Assembly (NCBI GenBank): GCA_000697665.1
Contig: KL197756.1
Coordinates: forward strand, 159,096-223,095
Source: Jaapia argillacea MUCL 33604
Taxonomy: Eukaryota > Basidiomycota > Agaricomycetes > Jaapiales > Jaapiaceae
Reading direction: 5' to 3'
Length of the DNA stretch: 64,000 nt
The notes under the pieces are model-generated. The model was not told where the DNA came from, ran no database searches, and was given only the letters and a program-made list of their open reading frames with translations. This document shows, piece by piece, positions 1-12,600 of this stretch. A program made the translations under genes and the position numbers. The first letter of the stretch is position 1. The number at the start of each line of letters is the position of its first letter.

Positions 1-294
1 GTATGCAGGGGAGTTTCGAAGAAATCGCCGCCTGAGGGCAGTGGGAGCAGACAGAAGTGCAGTCCGTGACATGACGTCACGTCGCTGCAGGTGTGTGTGT
101 TGTCGTTTCTGATAAGTAGCAAGATATACGGTGTAGGCTAATGTGCGTCGCGGTACAAGTGGTGAGCTACAGTAAGCCATACGGCAAGGTGGTACAGCAA
201 GTATTGAAACTGAAGCCCTCAAGGGGCGAGATGGCCTAAGGGTACAGTATCATTGCTGATGAGGTTTCTGTACAACGGCAGATGAGGGATAAAT

Positions 295-1314
295 TCACAG
301 TAGATTTTGGCTACGTACAGCTCTTAGCTTGAACTTGTTCTCCTTGTCCATACGTATGGTGTTATTGAATCCTCTGTGGTGGGAATCAAGTCAGCCCGAG
401 GTCAGTGTATCGCGAGTATGTAGTGATCATGACTGACTCGCGAAGGGTTTCCATATTCAGAGGTATCTCTTGAACTCCTAGGAGAGCTGAGTGTATCTCC
501 ATAGTGGGACCACTCGCCATGTACTCCAACATCACAGGTGGGAGATATCGCGCTGTTATGACTGTGGCCGCTCCGCCTGTTTCACTGGTGAAATAAACAA
601 GCACAACAAGGTCTGAGGTGCGTCCAGCCTTGACTCCCTTTGCTTTCGATTGCTCCAAGGCCTTCTGAAGGAGCGGTGAAGCTTCCTCAATTGGCACTCG
701 CTCGATTTCCGAGACAGAAAGCAGAACCTGAGCAGAGGGATCTCGATCTTCACCATCCATCATTCGACGCAGGTGGGCCATGATGTCCGCTGGGGCTGTT
801 TCGCACTTTACATGCATCACATAACGACTGGCGTTCGCGGGATTCTCCAGCAAGTCGAATAAAAGGATGGAATACATGTCGATGTGATCCATGAGGACGG
901 CATTCGCGGCAGCTCGCTCTGCGAGCTTCATTGCGATGTCTCGGTGCTTTTCAGAACCAGATGCTTTTCCGCAATGAGGTTTGTGAAGGGGCCTGGGTGG
1001 AATACATCAGTCAGGAACTTGAAGGAGAGTAAACTTACAAACCAGTCTGATCTTTGGCACTATCGGGTGTAAAGAGCTCAGTTCTTGGGACTCGGGAAGG
1101 CACGATTTTAAATCAGTACCTCGACGGAGCAGTACCGAGCAATTTTGCACTTGAAAAGGGGGAAACGGTATCAGATTTCCCAATCTCCTACGAATACATG
1201 AATGCACACCCTGCTGCAGAATTTCACTTCGTCCGGCTTTTTCTCTTTATTGCAACGCGAACACATCGCAACCATGGACTTCATGTTCTCCTTAATATCT
1301 TGGCGGGACGGCAT
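295..1314 (-). CDS. MYND-type zinc finger protein (copy 1)
   Basis: Five exons: 1314-1210, 1149-1120, 1059-1043, 992-438 and 373-295, giving 261 aa. Start is ATG at 1314 (MPSRQDIKEN). The N-terminus is a complete MYND finger spread over four exons: CSRCNKEKK, then KFCSR, CKIARYCSVE, CQRSDW and PLHKPHC. MYND fingers usually bind proline-rich peptides in partner proteins. The rest, about 190 aa, has no fold I recognise; it includes ANASRYVMHVKCETAP and ends in NKFKLRAVRSQNLL. The gene is a paralogue of the + strand gene at 22604-23706: exon sizes 105, 30 and 17 nt and all four intron phases are identical. It is transcribed divergently from the TPT1 gene. Function is unknown; only the finger is assigned with confidence. 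Confidence 0.85.
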
Positions 1315-1670
1315 TGTCGCATTGATGGACGCGTTGACGCTTTCGGGATTCTTGAATACGATGAGGGGGATCTGGTGAGACATTACACGAATATTCTGAA
1401 TCGGGCGAAGATGGTAGGAGTCGGTGAGGAAGAAGGGGTGGAAACCGGTAGAACGCGATTTTATGGTCTCTCCCTCATCGGCGCGTCGCGTGCCCGTTTA
1501 CGATTGTCAGATTGAGCTGCATTCGGCAATTTGCAATTCGACTCATGTTTCTCAGCCTGAGAGTCAATCATCGGAGAGCTTTCTACCAATCATTCGTGAC
1601 TCGACCTCGTATATATCCATCGAAAACTCTTTATACACGGTCAGGCCAAGACCACCAGCGGATCACCAAC
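1315..1670. promoter_or_regulatory. Divergent promoter region
   Basis: The 356 bp lie between the starts of the MYND gene (-) and TPT1 (+) and must carry both promoters. An AT-rich patch with tatatatcc near 1611-1619 is about 55 bp upstream of the TPT1 ATG and could act as a TATA-like site. I see no other clear motif. Confidence 0.4.
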
Positions 1671-2820
1671 ATGAAGCCGAGCAGCACAGAAAAAGCGAGT
1701 GCACTAAGAGGACAACTTCGTGACTCTCCCGAAGTTCGCATATCGAAGACGCTGTCCTGGGTACTTCGGCATGGTGCAAAGTCGCAAGGGCTAGCAATGC
1801 GCCCAGATGGATATGTTCGAGTTGCAGAGCTCGTGAGTGGATGACCTTTGAATCTCTTTGACGCCTTCGGTCACTTACGGGGCTGACCCTAGCTAGCTCT
1901 GCCCAAGCTCAGGACCCTAGACTTCCCGAATTTGGAGCGTATCGTTCAATACAATGACAAGAAGAGATATAACCTGGTTCACGAGTCGGACCCTATGAAT
2001 CCATTCGCCGAACCAGTGTGGTGGATTCGGGCCAACCAAGGACACTCCATGAAAGTGCGTTATGATTGACATTTCGATTCAACTTCAGGACAACTAATTT
2101 AACTTGTTCCAGAACGTGGAACTCGAGTGTCCGCCGATCAAATCAGTGTCTGACATTCCGACCGGTGTTGCTGTCCATGGCACTAATATAAAGGCTTGGG
2201 AGTCAATATGTATGCTCTCTTTTCCTTCTATTTCTCCTCCACTCATAATGATGCGTTGTGTTCCAGCTCAGAAAGGTTTGTCAAAGATGAAAAGAAACCA
2301 CATCCACCTTGCCCAAGGCGTTCCTGGATCGGGGGTCATCAGCGGTACGTGATCGAAATACTCGCTGGTTGGCATTGGTCCCTAAACACCGTAATCTACT
2401 CCTACAGGCATGCGAAAGTCATCCCAAATTCTGATATACATCAATGTCCAGAAAGCCCTTGCGGCAGGCTACGAATTTTCCATCTCTGACAACGGTGTCG
2501 TCCTTACTCCAGGAAACAAACATGGGTTCCTTCCGCCGGAATTCTTCTCAAGAGTCGAGAAAGTACAGGGCGAAATGCGGATACCCCTGCCCGGATGGGA
2601 GGGCGAGTCTGGCCCTGTCCCTCCGCTGGCTGAGGTGGAGTGGGAGCCAGAGTTGCTCAAAACAACGGAGTCAGAGGGACCCTGCGTCGAGGATGATACG
2701 AGCTCTGAAGATCAGCCTGTGGGTGGCCAGAACAGTGCATCAGCGACCAAGGAGGGAGGTGTTGAGACGTCCGATGACGGGGTCGCACTGGCGAAGGACG
2801 GCGAAAAGTTGTCCTTGTAA
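1671..2820 (+). CDS. TPT1: tRNA 2'-phosphotransferase (Tpt1/KptA family)
   Basis: Transfers the splice-junction 2'-phosphate of ligated tRNA to NAD+, the last step of fungal tRNA splicing. Exons 1671-1832, 1893-2054, 2113-2209, 2267-2344 and 2408-2820 give 303 aa. Family motifs in order: ISKTLSWVLRHGAKSQG with the catalytic Arg-His pair, DGYVRVAEL, KKRYNLVHE with the second conserved Arg, VAVHGT, KRNHIHLAQG, GVISGMRKSSQILIYINV with the third Arg, FSISDNGVVLTPG and GFLPPEFF. All four expected catalytic positions (R, H, R, R) are present, so the enzyme should be active. The last 70 or so residues are an acidic, low-complexity tail rich in E, D and S, longer than in yeast Tpt1. The start at 1671 (MKPSSTEKAS) was chosen because it sits just before the conserved core. 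The 3' end lies 76 bp from the end of the convergent F-box gene. Confidence 0.95.
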
Positions 2821-2896
2821 TACCTAACTCCACTTTTCACAGATCGTCGGAAGTGATTGGACTTGTTATCCCACTCCTGTATATCACACATTCGTG

Positions 2897-4732
2897 CTAT
2901 AACACATGGATGTGCCCCGATCTTGTACCAAGGACGATGCGGCCTGTAACCTCGGAGAATACGCATTGCGTCAAGTCTTCTGCCAGCGTTTACATCGGTT
3001 AGCAGTGTCGAGATCAGTGGCGAAAAGAGGAGCGACATACCCCGTAGATCGTACGAACTGACTTCGTAGACCGAGTGCCCATGGATAACTTTGTCTGTCC
3101 GAAGACCAAAGTCGAGTTCAGGGTACGAGCTCGAAGGGGCGTTGTCGGGATCCAACTGAATATCCTCAGGATCCTGATCGGTGGAGAACACGACAACGTT
3201 TCTCTTTGTGCTTCCCCTGGTTCTTTCGATCCAAACTCCACGCTTGCCTTCAGCGCCAATACAACAGGCGCCAACGAACGCCCTACCCGACCTCCCGGGA
3301 GCCTCGGGACGTTTAGCTGCACTTGAACGCTGGCCCACAGAAGGAAAGAGGCTATGGGAAGGAGTCGCTGTGACCATATTATGTACGCTGAGGAGCGTGA
3401 CGGTCAAGGTGGGCAGATGCTCCACCTCAAGTCCCAGGGAAATTTGAGAGGAGGAAGGACCGGGTGGGAAATGGAGGTCAATGGCATAGTGGAAAAGACC
3501 CTTGAGGACATCGTATGCAAGAAATGACAAGCGGTAATCGGTACCCTCCGGAGGAGGGGTTACACTGGGTAGGATTGAGGAGACGGAGACACCTCGGAAA
3601 GTAGTATGAGGGAAAGTGGCGATATTGGTGGAGCGAGACTGGAAGTTGTTTTGTTCGGTCGAATTAGATGTAGTAGCGCCGCTAACAGGGATGGGATGCA
3701 ATTCAACTGATCGGGTTTTGAAGCATAAGATGTGAGCTTTGCAAAATTTCACGGCGATGATACCGTTCCACTTGGGACGGTCAGTCTCAGTGGAATACGA
3801 CCAAGGGAAGGAGTGAACTTACCAATTGGTCGAGGTCCTCTATTTGAGTGGATATCGCGACAGATTCTTTGGTATCCCAGTTGATCAAGTCAATGAAGCA
3901 TTCACGCGAGAATGCAGCGAGCCTCAGGTGAGGGTCAAGGGCATGAATGACTGGAGCAGAATCTTTCGTGATGAGGGCTACTTGTTCAGCCTCCATCCAT
4001 GAGCTACTGCCCAGTAATGGGATGCGAAGAATGCATGTTCTTGAAGGCCTGTATTCACAGGTTGCGATGAATATGCCACCCAAAATCAAAGACGTCACGG
4101 ACAATTGGAATCATTCTTACCGTTCTGCCCCCGTCACTCCGACTAATATGGAATCTTCTTCTACGTCAAGGCAGGCGCTAGCAGAACCCCAAGGTCGTGG
4201 CCCCGTCAGCCTGATACATGCTCGGCATAAACCCGGCGAATCTTCCACCCCAGAGGTATCGTCCAAGTCCCAGACAGCCACGACCCCCTCCGAGTATACG
4301 CATAGCAGGAAGCGGTCCAGGAAGAGCTCGAAGGCAAGTATATGTTGGCCAAGCTTTGGAGTAAATCGTCGAGCTGACGTTTCTCGAGGTAACAGCCATG
4401 AACGTTCAACCAACGAGGCAGATATAACCAGCTTTTCCAGCTCGGCAGAGGTGAGTTGAGTCAGTGGGTCGGATGACCGTGCACCTGGAGGGAAGGGTAG
4501 ATAGTTCTGTTGGTGGTGAATGAGACCCAACCAGATACTTCGGTCGAAAGTCGCCTCAGCGAGGGCTTTGCATGTCTGAACAGCAAGAAAACCTCTTCAA
4601 GACTATCGATGTGTGAAAGGAAATTAGAGGGCGCACCATTCGCAAAGCAAGAATTCCCTCGACATCGAGGAGTGTTGCGATGAGTAGGATAACTTCTGTC
4701 GGAAGAGTTAATAGGAGGCATTCATCTGCCAT
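2897..4732 (-). CDS. F-box protein with C-terminal beta-propeller-like region
   Basis: Exons 4732-4637, 4575-4121, 4048-3823, 3770-3041 and 2979-2897 give 529 aa. The N-terminus reads MADECLLLTLPTEVILL, and the F-box runs on as LLDVEGILALRM / TCKALAEATF across the first intron. Such proteins act as substrate receptors in SCF (Skp1-cullin) ubiquitin ligases. The remainder has WD-like strands (GVVAVWDLDD, SILVGVT, CIGAEGKRGVWIER) and ends with EVTGRIVLGTRSG followed by HIHVL, typical of fungal F-box/WD40-like proteins. The last intron is supported by a ctaac branch site and by restoring the final blade; reading through it would instead overlap the TPT1 3' end. A second protein of the same design is at 53550-55296. 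Substrate unknown. Confidence 0.85.
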
Positions 4733-5036
4733 CACCTATTGGAAAGAAGGAACAGGGGATATTCTTGCCCTACTTGTAGATTATTCGTGGAACCAACCGA
4801 CTATGCTTTGGGATGAACAGATCATGGTGGGAGGCTTTCGGCCAACAATGGGAAAGAGCGTGGGATGGCGTTGTTTATGCAGCAATCCCATCATCATTCT
4901 TGACTGTCTGTTCTGTCTCTGGCACCCTCAGGTCTCCTCTTTCTCCGTTATGTCGCGGAAGTACTCAGCTCCAGCGTTCGGGAGTATCAGTTGGTGATTT
5001 GTGGAAATCGATACTGGTGCCCTAATCACCCTCACA

Positions 5037-7887
5037 ATGCCTCAGCATTCGCGTCCAGGCCCTCAATTAACCGTTGAATTTGACGACGACACAGCACAGA
5101 ACGAGTTTTTATCCGCCTATCTTGTTGACGATGAAAGCGACGATGACAGCAATGCAACAGTATCTGATCTTCCTGGTCCCGGCCGGACGCTTGACGGTGT
5201 CCTCTCCGTCATGGTTCGTAGGGTGGCAAACATTCTCAACAAGAGCCCTGGGCAACCATCTCGTCCAGGCAAATAACTTTATATTCCCTGAAGCAATTAT
5301 CTCACTTGACAGACTTGAATTTTAGGTTTAAATGTGAATTTTGAGGATGCCGATGATCTAGCTGAATTTCTTGCGGATGAGTATCTTGACCATTTAAGCT
5401 ATACGAACGAGACTATTTCCGACCAGCAAGGTCCCGGTCGCACTTTTGGAGCTCTGCTCTCTGAAGCTGGACGGAAAGTCGACACTATCCTCAGCCAAAT
5501 ATCAGAGCGACTTCATGTGGGGCCTAACGCAGTCATGGACCGTATGATGGCCATCCAAGATCAGGCCAGATATCATCGTGCTTCAGGCGCTCCTCAGAAG
5601 CCGTCGCTTTCCCGTTTCCGCCCTCCGCGCTCTTTTAGGTCTCTGGTTATTGCAGCGTCCACTAGCAGCGACATAGATAATGTTGGGGGAAATGCAGACT
5701 TCCTGGAAGGATGCGGACAACTGGTGCATCTTATTAGGTACCCTCACCGTCTCTAACTGGCGATTAGTGCTAATGCTTTTCCAGTCATAACAAACCACGA
5801 ACGCGATACCTCGCCATATTCTACATCTCAACCCTGATCTTTACTTACCCTGAGATTTATAAACTGCTCATTGGCCTTGGCGCCCCTAAAGCTCTGGAGG
5901 ACGTCATCCGTTACTCCCTGTGGCTGCCACTTAGCCATGGGATCGGAGGTTGTTGCTGGCCCCATCAAGGCGGGCTCTGGTATTGCTGTCGGAAACCCAA
6001 GTTCTGTCCACTGCGAAGAGCTTTCTGGCCTTCAGGATCTGGGGGGACGATGAAGACGAAATAGCGGAGTTTACAAAGCTCGCAGCCAAGCTAGTAGAGT
6101 TCACTATGTGCGTTCGAGAAGCAAATTCTCACCTCTTAATGGTGACTGAACAATTTATTGTCAGGAATCCCAAGACTCAACTTCCCGCTGGTCGCGGGCT
6201 GCTTGGAAATGATTTTATCCTTGACCAAGTGGTGACACCACAGATTATGGAGCGTTGGGCTGTACTTGCTCTCAACTCGGATCCCTTGGACAGAATTGTG
6301 TTCGGGCAGTTGGTGATGGAACGCTGGGATCGCTCACCCGAGTGGAGCGGCCGCCAACACTGGCACAAAATACTCCTTCCCTTTCTTAAGGTATGCTTTC
6401 GGGTCTACATAGGCGGGTGCCCTCAAATCTACTCCACGAAAGTGCCGCAACTTACCAGAATTTCAGATCCTCTGATAGATCCCGACAGGGTCCAAGCGAT
6501 GTTGCAGGCTTATCGAGCTCGTCCATTCACCTTTGACTATCTTGCCGCTAATGCCGATGAGCAGAGCATCCGCGAGCTGAAGCTGTTGCTCGATCGAGGA
6601 ACCCAATCAGCTATGGTCGTCCCTTCCGGCGCCCGTGGTTTGAATCTGTTTAGTATGATCACAACCTATACCTCACCTTTCTTCAAGCTCTGGAGGTTGT
6701 TCTGCCGAGAGTGGTACTTTGATGGCCCCGGTTGGTGGTATGATTCCCGCAACGTTCCACTGCGCGTCATTACGCAACATAGGAGGAAACTATTATGTCG
6801 GAGACTGATAAAGACGGTTTTGAGGTCAGTGCTGAATATCGTCTTGCTCACTACCCTTTTCGTTTACCCATCTGTTCTGAGTATAGGCGAGTGTGATACA
6901 GAACAGGTCATGCAGGTCGTTGAACGAGATCCCGACTGTCGTGGAGACATTATCGGTCTTCTTGCTTCGCACTCACCTGTCCATGAGACTGAGGGTGATT
7001 GGGATGGAAGGAGTCAGTCTTTGCTGGAGGAACTTCGAGTCCACCAAACTTCACATCAGAAATTTTGGATAGAAGGTGGACGTAGTGTTTCCCTCCACGA
7101 TCATTGTATAGGGATAGGGCGAACCTCCTGTCATGCGAGCAACGGTGATATCAAGGTATGTCGATCTAGTCGTGTGAATAAATTGACTTGGTCCCACCAT
7201 CCTCCCTAGGCGTATGGGATCCATATTCCATATGACCAATGGCTCTTCTTCAAACCTCGCCCCAAGTCTCGAGACGCTGATACTTTGATCGGTGACAAAC
7301 GCGCTCTACGCTTGGTGCTGGCATCTGACCTCGATAATTCCACCGACTACAAACCCATTGTGGTCGCTCTCAGCGCAGAAGGAGGCGCAGAATATATCGC
7401 TTGTGCTCCCCACGAGGAGGAGGATTCCCTCATGATATACGAGTTTTTTGTTGCACTCGGAAGCACTTTTGCCGACGTGGCTTGGCAGTACGATGTCGAA
7501 CGTCTCTACGTTTTAGCGCTGAGGGAAGTGGATGGTAGTCAACCTGCCCACATCTATTGGCACAATCGGTGGGGTATTTTGTATCTCCAGCATCGTGTGG
7601 ATGCTGATCGATTGTTTGCAGAAGATCAAACGAACTCAGGCATGCGGTCTCCGGTGCGCTGAGGCCTGTTCCACGATGGTTGATGGCAGCTTCATGTGGA
7701 GAATGTCGCTGGCATGATGGATGACCTGTCCCCTTACAAATCAAGCTCGATGTTGATGACGATGTTCCGTCTGACATCTCTAGTAATGCCCGTGTGGTGC
7801 CTTGCTTCTATCGGTGGGGAGAGAGATCCCCTAGAAGCAGGTTTTAGGTCTCTATGGGATGGAACTCGTACGGGAGTGGATGAATGA
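5037..7887 (+). CDS. Uncharacterised protein with candidate membrane helices, 866 aa
   Basis: Six exons: 5037-5268, 5326-5737, 5785-5979, 6036-7155, 7210-7653 and 7690-7887; all phases agree. The start MPQHSRPGPQ opens an acidic N-terminus (FDDDTAQNEF, DDESDDDSNA). Two short related segments follow, DLPGPGRTLDGVLS and QQGPGRTFGALLSEAG, suggesting an internal repeat. Hydrophobic stretches that may span membranes are LAIFYISTLIFTYPEIYKLL, VLRSVLNIVLLTTLFVYPSV and, in the last exon, MTMFRLTSLVMPVWCLASI. A conserved-looking soluble part reads AYGIHIPYDQWLFFK. The first intron appears to use a GC donor (cgtccag|gcaaat). I do not recognise the family. The last intron is the least certain; without it the protein would stop at 7662. 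Confidence 0.7.
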
Positions 7888-9390
7888 AAGCGGCATCGGA
7901 CTTCCATTGTCCTAATCTTCATGACTTTCCGCCGCTCGGGAGATATGCCGGCAGTTGGAGAGGTCCCAGGAGCAGCAATCGGAAAACCGGCGGAATCCTG
8001 CGTCGTCGATCATCGTGTGGTTCACCCCACCGCGATGCGTAGGGGCACCATACAACGAAAGTCAGAGAGAAAGCGAGGGAGAAACAGAAACAGGGGGCAT
8101 TGCAGAGGTGGGTAGGCCAAGGAAAACCAAAGCGAGTGAAACTTACTGGCAGAGTCCCTTGGGGACACCTGGTTCAGAAACACGTCGACGTCAGGCAGAG
8201 ACTATAATGGGGGATTTTCAGAACTGCCAACGTGTTCCCAAATACACCCAGCTGGGAACCTTACAGGGTAATCGAGTCAACCGCTGCACCCAGATTCCGT
8301 CGAGACCGACAGAACCATGGGGACATTCGCGGGATCCTCTGTACCGTTCCCATAGCCGAAAATCGAAAGACGTTGCTTCGCTTGTCAGAGGAAACATCGT
8401 TACCTCACCTTATCGATGAGCTGTTGCTTGATGGGGAAATATGGATTGTATACCACCCCAGTACCAAGTATCCGACTCTCGCACCGTCCGGGGATTGTAT
8501 TTTCCCTGTCCGGGTGCCGAAAAGAGGACGCAGCAAGAGACACAAGCTGGCAATGACCGGCGCAAAGGAGGTCTCGAGTTCTTCCTCCAGTTTTTCCCGA
8601 AGATCACCCAAGCTATGCGGGTATAATTCCAGGATCGCTGGTTACTATAACGAGGTAGAAAGTCAGTGACCATTAAGAGTTCGTTTGACAAGTCTGAGCA
8701 AAAGAAGCAAGGGGTATTTCAAAAAACATGGTGGTTAGATATTCGTGCCTAGGCCTTCAGCGTCACAGGCACCGAATTTTGGTGAAGGGTCTTCGCAGCT
8801 TCCCTCACGATCTTGAACCACTACTATCAAATGGAAGGCGTCGATCCCTCAGACGTACCCTCCTCGCAGCCTAAAACAAGTGGATCTATGTCCTCACAAA
8901 TCTCAGTCTGAATGCCCGACATACGAACTTTGTTAGTATTTGAAATCAACGCGGCCTTGCGAGTACAATCGCTGCAAACCTTTGCAACTGGTGGCCGTCG
9001 TGCGTCCGGACGAGGATCAGGCAGCGCTGTGAATTCGTTGAAGTACGGTTTGAGTCACTTGGTACGTCGTTCTTACTCTGACACAGGTCTGGCGGACGCA
9101 TTGAAACCGAAATTCTACTAGAACCCGAAAAGGTACACCAAAATAGCCTCAGAATCAATACAGAGTACAAACGGAAACGGAATGACTCCGTTCCAAGCAA
9201 TCACAGCCAATAGCGATGGCAGGACGAACTAACGTTATGTCCAGGGACACCGAATGAGCTCCCTCCAGTTTTGGTGGAACGAAGTCGCGATCCTGTAAGA
9301 ATCTCCAGTCTCTGCCATCTTCTTTGGTTCGATAGGACTAACCTGTATAAGTTCGCTCTTAGGACATTGGGAACGAAGATTCTGCCACCG
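7888..9390. other. Gene-poor interval, possible coding remnant at 8232-8669 (+)
   Basis: No complete gene could be built. One + strand frame at 8232-8669 looks protein-like: after an ATG in a poor context it reads WEPYRVIESTAAPRFRRDR, then GDIRGILCTVPIAENRKTLL, LIDELLLDGEIWIVYH and a basic segment VPKRGRSKRHKLA. It may be an exon of a gene with introns, or a decayed copy of one. Nothing further is seen up to 9390. Confidence 0.3.
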
Positions 9391-9630
9391 CTATGTGTCG
9401 TTCCTACTATGCATCCTCTGGTGCTCTTCCATCAATGTCCTCAACTCCTCTTCCCTCTCCTCTGCTTCTGTACGGGCCTGCTCCCACATTTGCAGAGTAT
9501 ACTGGTAGAGGGCATGAGAGTAGTCCCTGAGACGCTGATCGATTGTCGTCTGATCGTCGTTCTGACCGGTCCCCCCGTTGGCCGAGTTGTCTGCGTTTGC
9601 GCCAAGATCGTGATTTGGGCCGGACGTCAT
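9391..9630 (-). CDS. Small hypothetical protein with acidic helix
   Basis: A single-exon frame of 79 aa from ATG 9630. The first 30 residues are polar and low-complexity (GANADNSANGGTGQNDDQ). The rest is a strongly charged, probably helical stretch: RLRDYSHALYQYTLQMWEQA followed by ARTEAEEREEELRTLMEEHQ, which could form a short coiled coil. The clean helix pattern argues for a real gene, but there is no family assignment and extra downstream exons cannot be excluded. Confidence 0.45.
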   Translation of the reverse strand: MTSGPNHDLGANADNSANGGTGQNDDQTTIDQRLRDYSHALYQYTLQMWEQARTEAEEREEELRTLMEEHQRMHSRNDT

Positions 9631-12600
9631 GGGGGATTTTTGAGAGTTGGGGTACTATTGATCCAGCAGTGAGTTTTGTTAACGATTGAATGAAGCTTTT
9701 ACATCAGGAGGACCGACCCGTTGAAAAGCCCAGACGTGTATGTTTCCTGGCAAGCAGCCCGCTATAATTGAGGACTTCTCACGAAGTTCTGATCTGGGGT
9801 GATCGGTCCCTGATGTCCCTGAAGTTTAAAAACGTCATGCTGCACGCGCGTGGAAGCCGTCAAAGAAGCAAACATAAACACAACGTCATTCGAACCACTT
9901 CCATGGAATTCACGCCTTCGGCGCTGAATTGGGTTCCGAATCCACGGAATACACAGGCTGATCCCGGTACTACCGTATACTAATCGCGGCTCAACTTCAC
10001 CCGTTGAAGCTGCGGGAACTCACGAATACAATGGCTCTCTAATCCTGGTCACCCTCTGGCACCAGCCCCCGTAAATCCATTCCACAGTGGGCACCTTCTC
10101 CTCGTACTCAGCTCTTGGTGAGTGGTCTTGGAAATTGGATCCAGCGAGATCCCCTCCTGGCATCATCCGACGAATAAACTTAGTTTTCTGATGGTACCAC
10201 AGCCTTGGCTATATTCTGGCTTCCATGTCGGCCAGTTCCCGAGCTTGGTTCCCGGGCACACCGCAATGACCACATGTTTCACGCGCCTTTCGCTTGAGGC
10301 CCCCTTCCAACATTCCGGCACCTAGCTGCCGCTCGGTAGTTCTCGATGCTCGCAGTCCCCAGCCTCCCATCAAGCTCAGCTCACCGGAAACGAACCTCCA
10401 GTTATGGCAGCCTAATTTGAACATGGTCAGAGCGCGATGGTTTTGCCCTCGTTTTGTAAGTAACAGTGCTCAAAGACCCCGAGCCCTCCCCTCTAAGAGG
10501 ACAAGGGCGCCCTCCTGCCAAGGCGTCTGCTCTCTTCAAGCCGTATGTCAGCCAACTATTGGAAACCAGATTATCTCGGTTCTCACCGGTAACTTTCCAT
10601 GCAGTCCTTCTTGATGACTTGGCGTCATATGATTTTTCCATCCATCGATCCCCGTACCTTCGTCCCGAATGGGTTCCCCGGTTTCGGCGTCTGTTTCGCA
10701 TTCACCAAAAACTGGACGTAGAATGGCACTTGTAACTTGTCGCTCGAACACCACCGTTAAACAAATTTCCAACCAACTTCCAGGCGCAACGCTAGCTTGC
10801 GGCCCCAAGTCGTTCTGAAAATCTACATGTGCTCGCCACACCTCCCCGATCTCACCTTTCTCTTGCCTCCGTATTGCCCTCCAAGCATAGTTATTCCAAG
10901 GCATATTCCATCACGCCACCGATGGTATTACGAACAAGAAGTAGGATCGCAGCTCTTCACCCGGACTTTGGCGAATGAAAGGAATCATCGATATGAGGGC
11001 CTCATGTTTGCCAGCCTTGGTCGATTTATACCACCTAAATTTCAAACGACGGTGTTAGGGTGCGCCCGCTGTGTCTCCTAACTATTGGTAGATCTTCTCT
11101 GTTGGTTCTCCCCTTCGGTTGGCAGCCCCCTTCAGCCTGCTCTCACGCACATTTCTTTAGCCTGTCGACACGCCCCTTCTTCAATACCACAAGGCTCATC
11201 CGTTTTAGAGAACTGGAACTACGTCCAGAGCCTCCAGATGCACGTATGGCCGTCGCTCACGGGGGAACCAAGGTGCTGCCGTAAGCCACCGGCTCGCTTT
11301 CGCGAAACCTCCAGGTCGCCAAAAATTCGTCGACGAAGACACGATGCCCCTCATTTCCGCTTGTCTCGTCCTTAGGGTCAACCAGAACCGACGCTGGGTC
11401 AACACGCCGTGTAGGGAGCTGAGCGGTCACCTTCTCACGCAACCGATCCGCTCGGGTATGATTTCCCCGTGGATTTACACACAAAAATGCATAACAAGAC
11501 ATGCCATTCAGGGGCTCAGGATGCGAGGCTGCTGGGAGGAGGTCTAGTCGGACACCAAGAGGATGGTTGGTGTAGCATGTGAACTTGCTTCGAAGTCGAC
11601 GAGTCAATCACTCGTTGAGAGGTTGAGAGATTTCCCCTTACACAGGGCGCACCCCCAGCATGGAGAACGGGATAACGTGCGGGACGACGCCCGTTGTGCG
11701 CAAGGCGGCGGTGCTGTCCCGAACTTGCAGGGTTTCTGGGACGATATGTGGGTCTGGTGCTAGATCACAGTTGCTTCGAGGACGTTGAAAACAAGCTGAG
11801 TAGGGGTCTGGCATAACTCACTTCCGCCCTAATCGCGAACTGGTTCCCCACCGAAGAAGCGTAGATTGGTTTATCGCTCCAATCATGCTGATTCAGGTCA
11901 GCCTCTTGTCTTGGTGGATCTCGCGCCGAACACCCCGAGTAGGGGCCGCATCTCTGTGTCGTCATTAACGGAGAACATGTTGTATTCGTCACGAACCATG
12001 CTGAATATGGATAATGATAAAAGTATCACGGTCCCAATGAAAAGATACCGTTTGCGATTAATTGACTGCAGTATGTCTTCGAAGAATTACGAGAACCTTC
12101 GACAATTGTCTGAGAATAATTAATCAGTTTAGATTCGGTGGAAGGGGGGTGAAAACTGGAAAGTTCGTGGAGCTCACATGTGAAGAAGGGACGTCGCAAT
12201 CGATCGGCACCTTTCTATCCCTACGAAAAGGGGGAGTTCCATGAGGCCGCTGCGATCTCCGTTTGCCAAGGCTGGTGGAAGAGGCACATGTTGTACCAAT
12301 TCCAGTCGATGTTTGTAATGGCAAGAGATTGGAAATGGAGTGGACTCCCATCGGAGGAAATGCGGGTCAACGCAAGCAAGCCTGACACTGGAGAACCAAA
12401 TTCGACCTTGAGGAGAATGCACGTAGAAAAAGAAGACGGGTATTCATCACGGCGGAGGCACAGATTGTTTGAGGCGTCGAAACGATCGGATGAACTTTTG
12501 GCGAGGGTGATGCCAGGGCCTGGTCGCTGGGGATACTCAAACTAATTGAAGAGCTCAAGATAGGACGTTCGAGTTGCATGGCCAGGAGAACACCTTTGTC

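Noticed and set aside
2712-3040. Read-through C-terminus of the F-box gene to 2712
   Set aside because: It would overlap TPT1; an intron with ctaac branch and gcag acceptor restores a beta-propeller end and stops at 2897.
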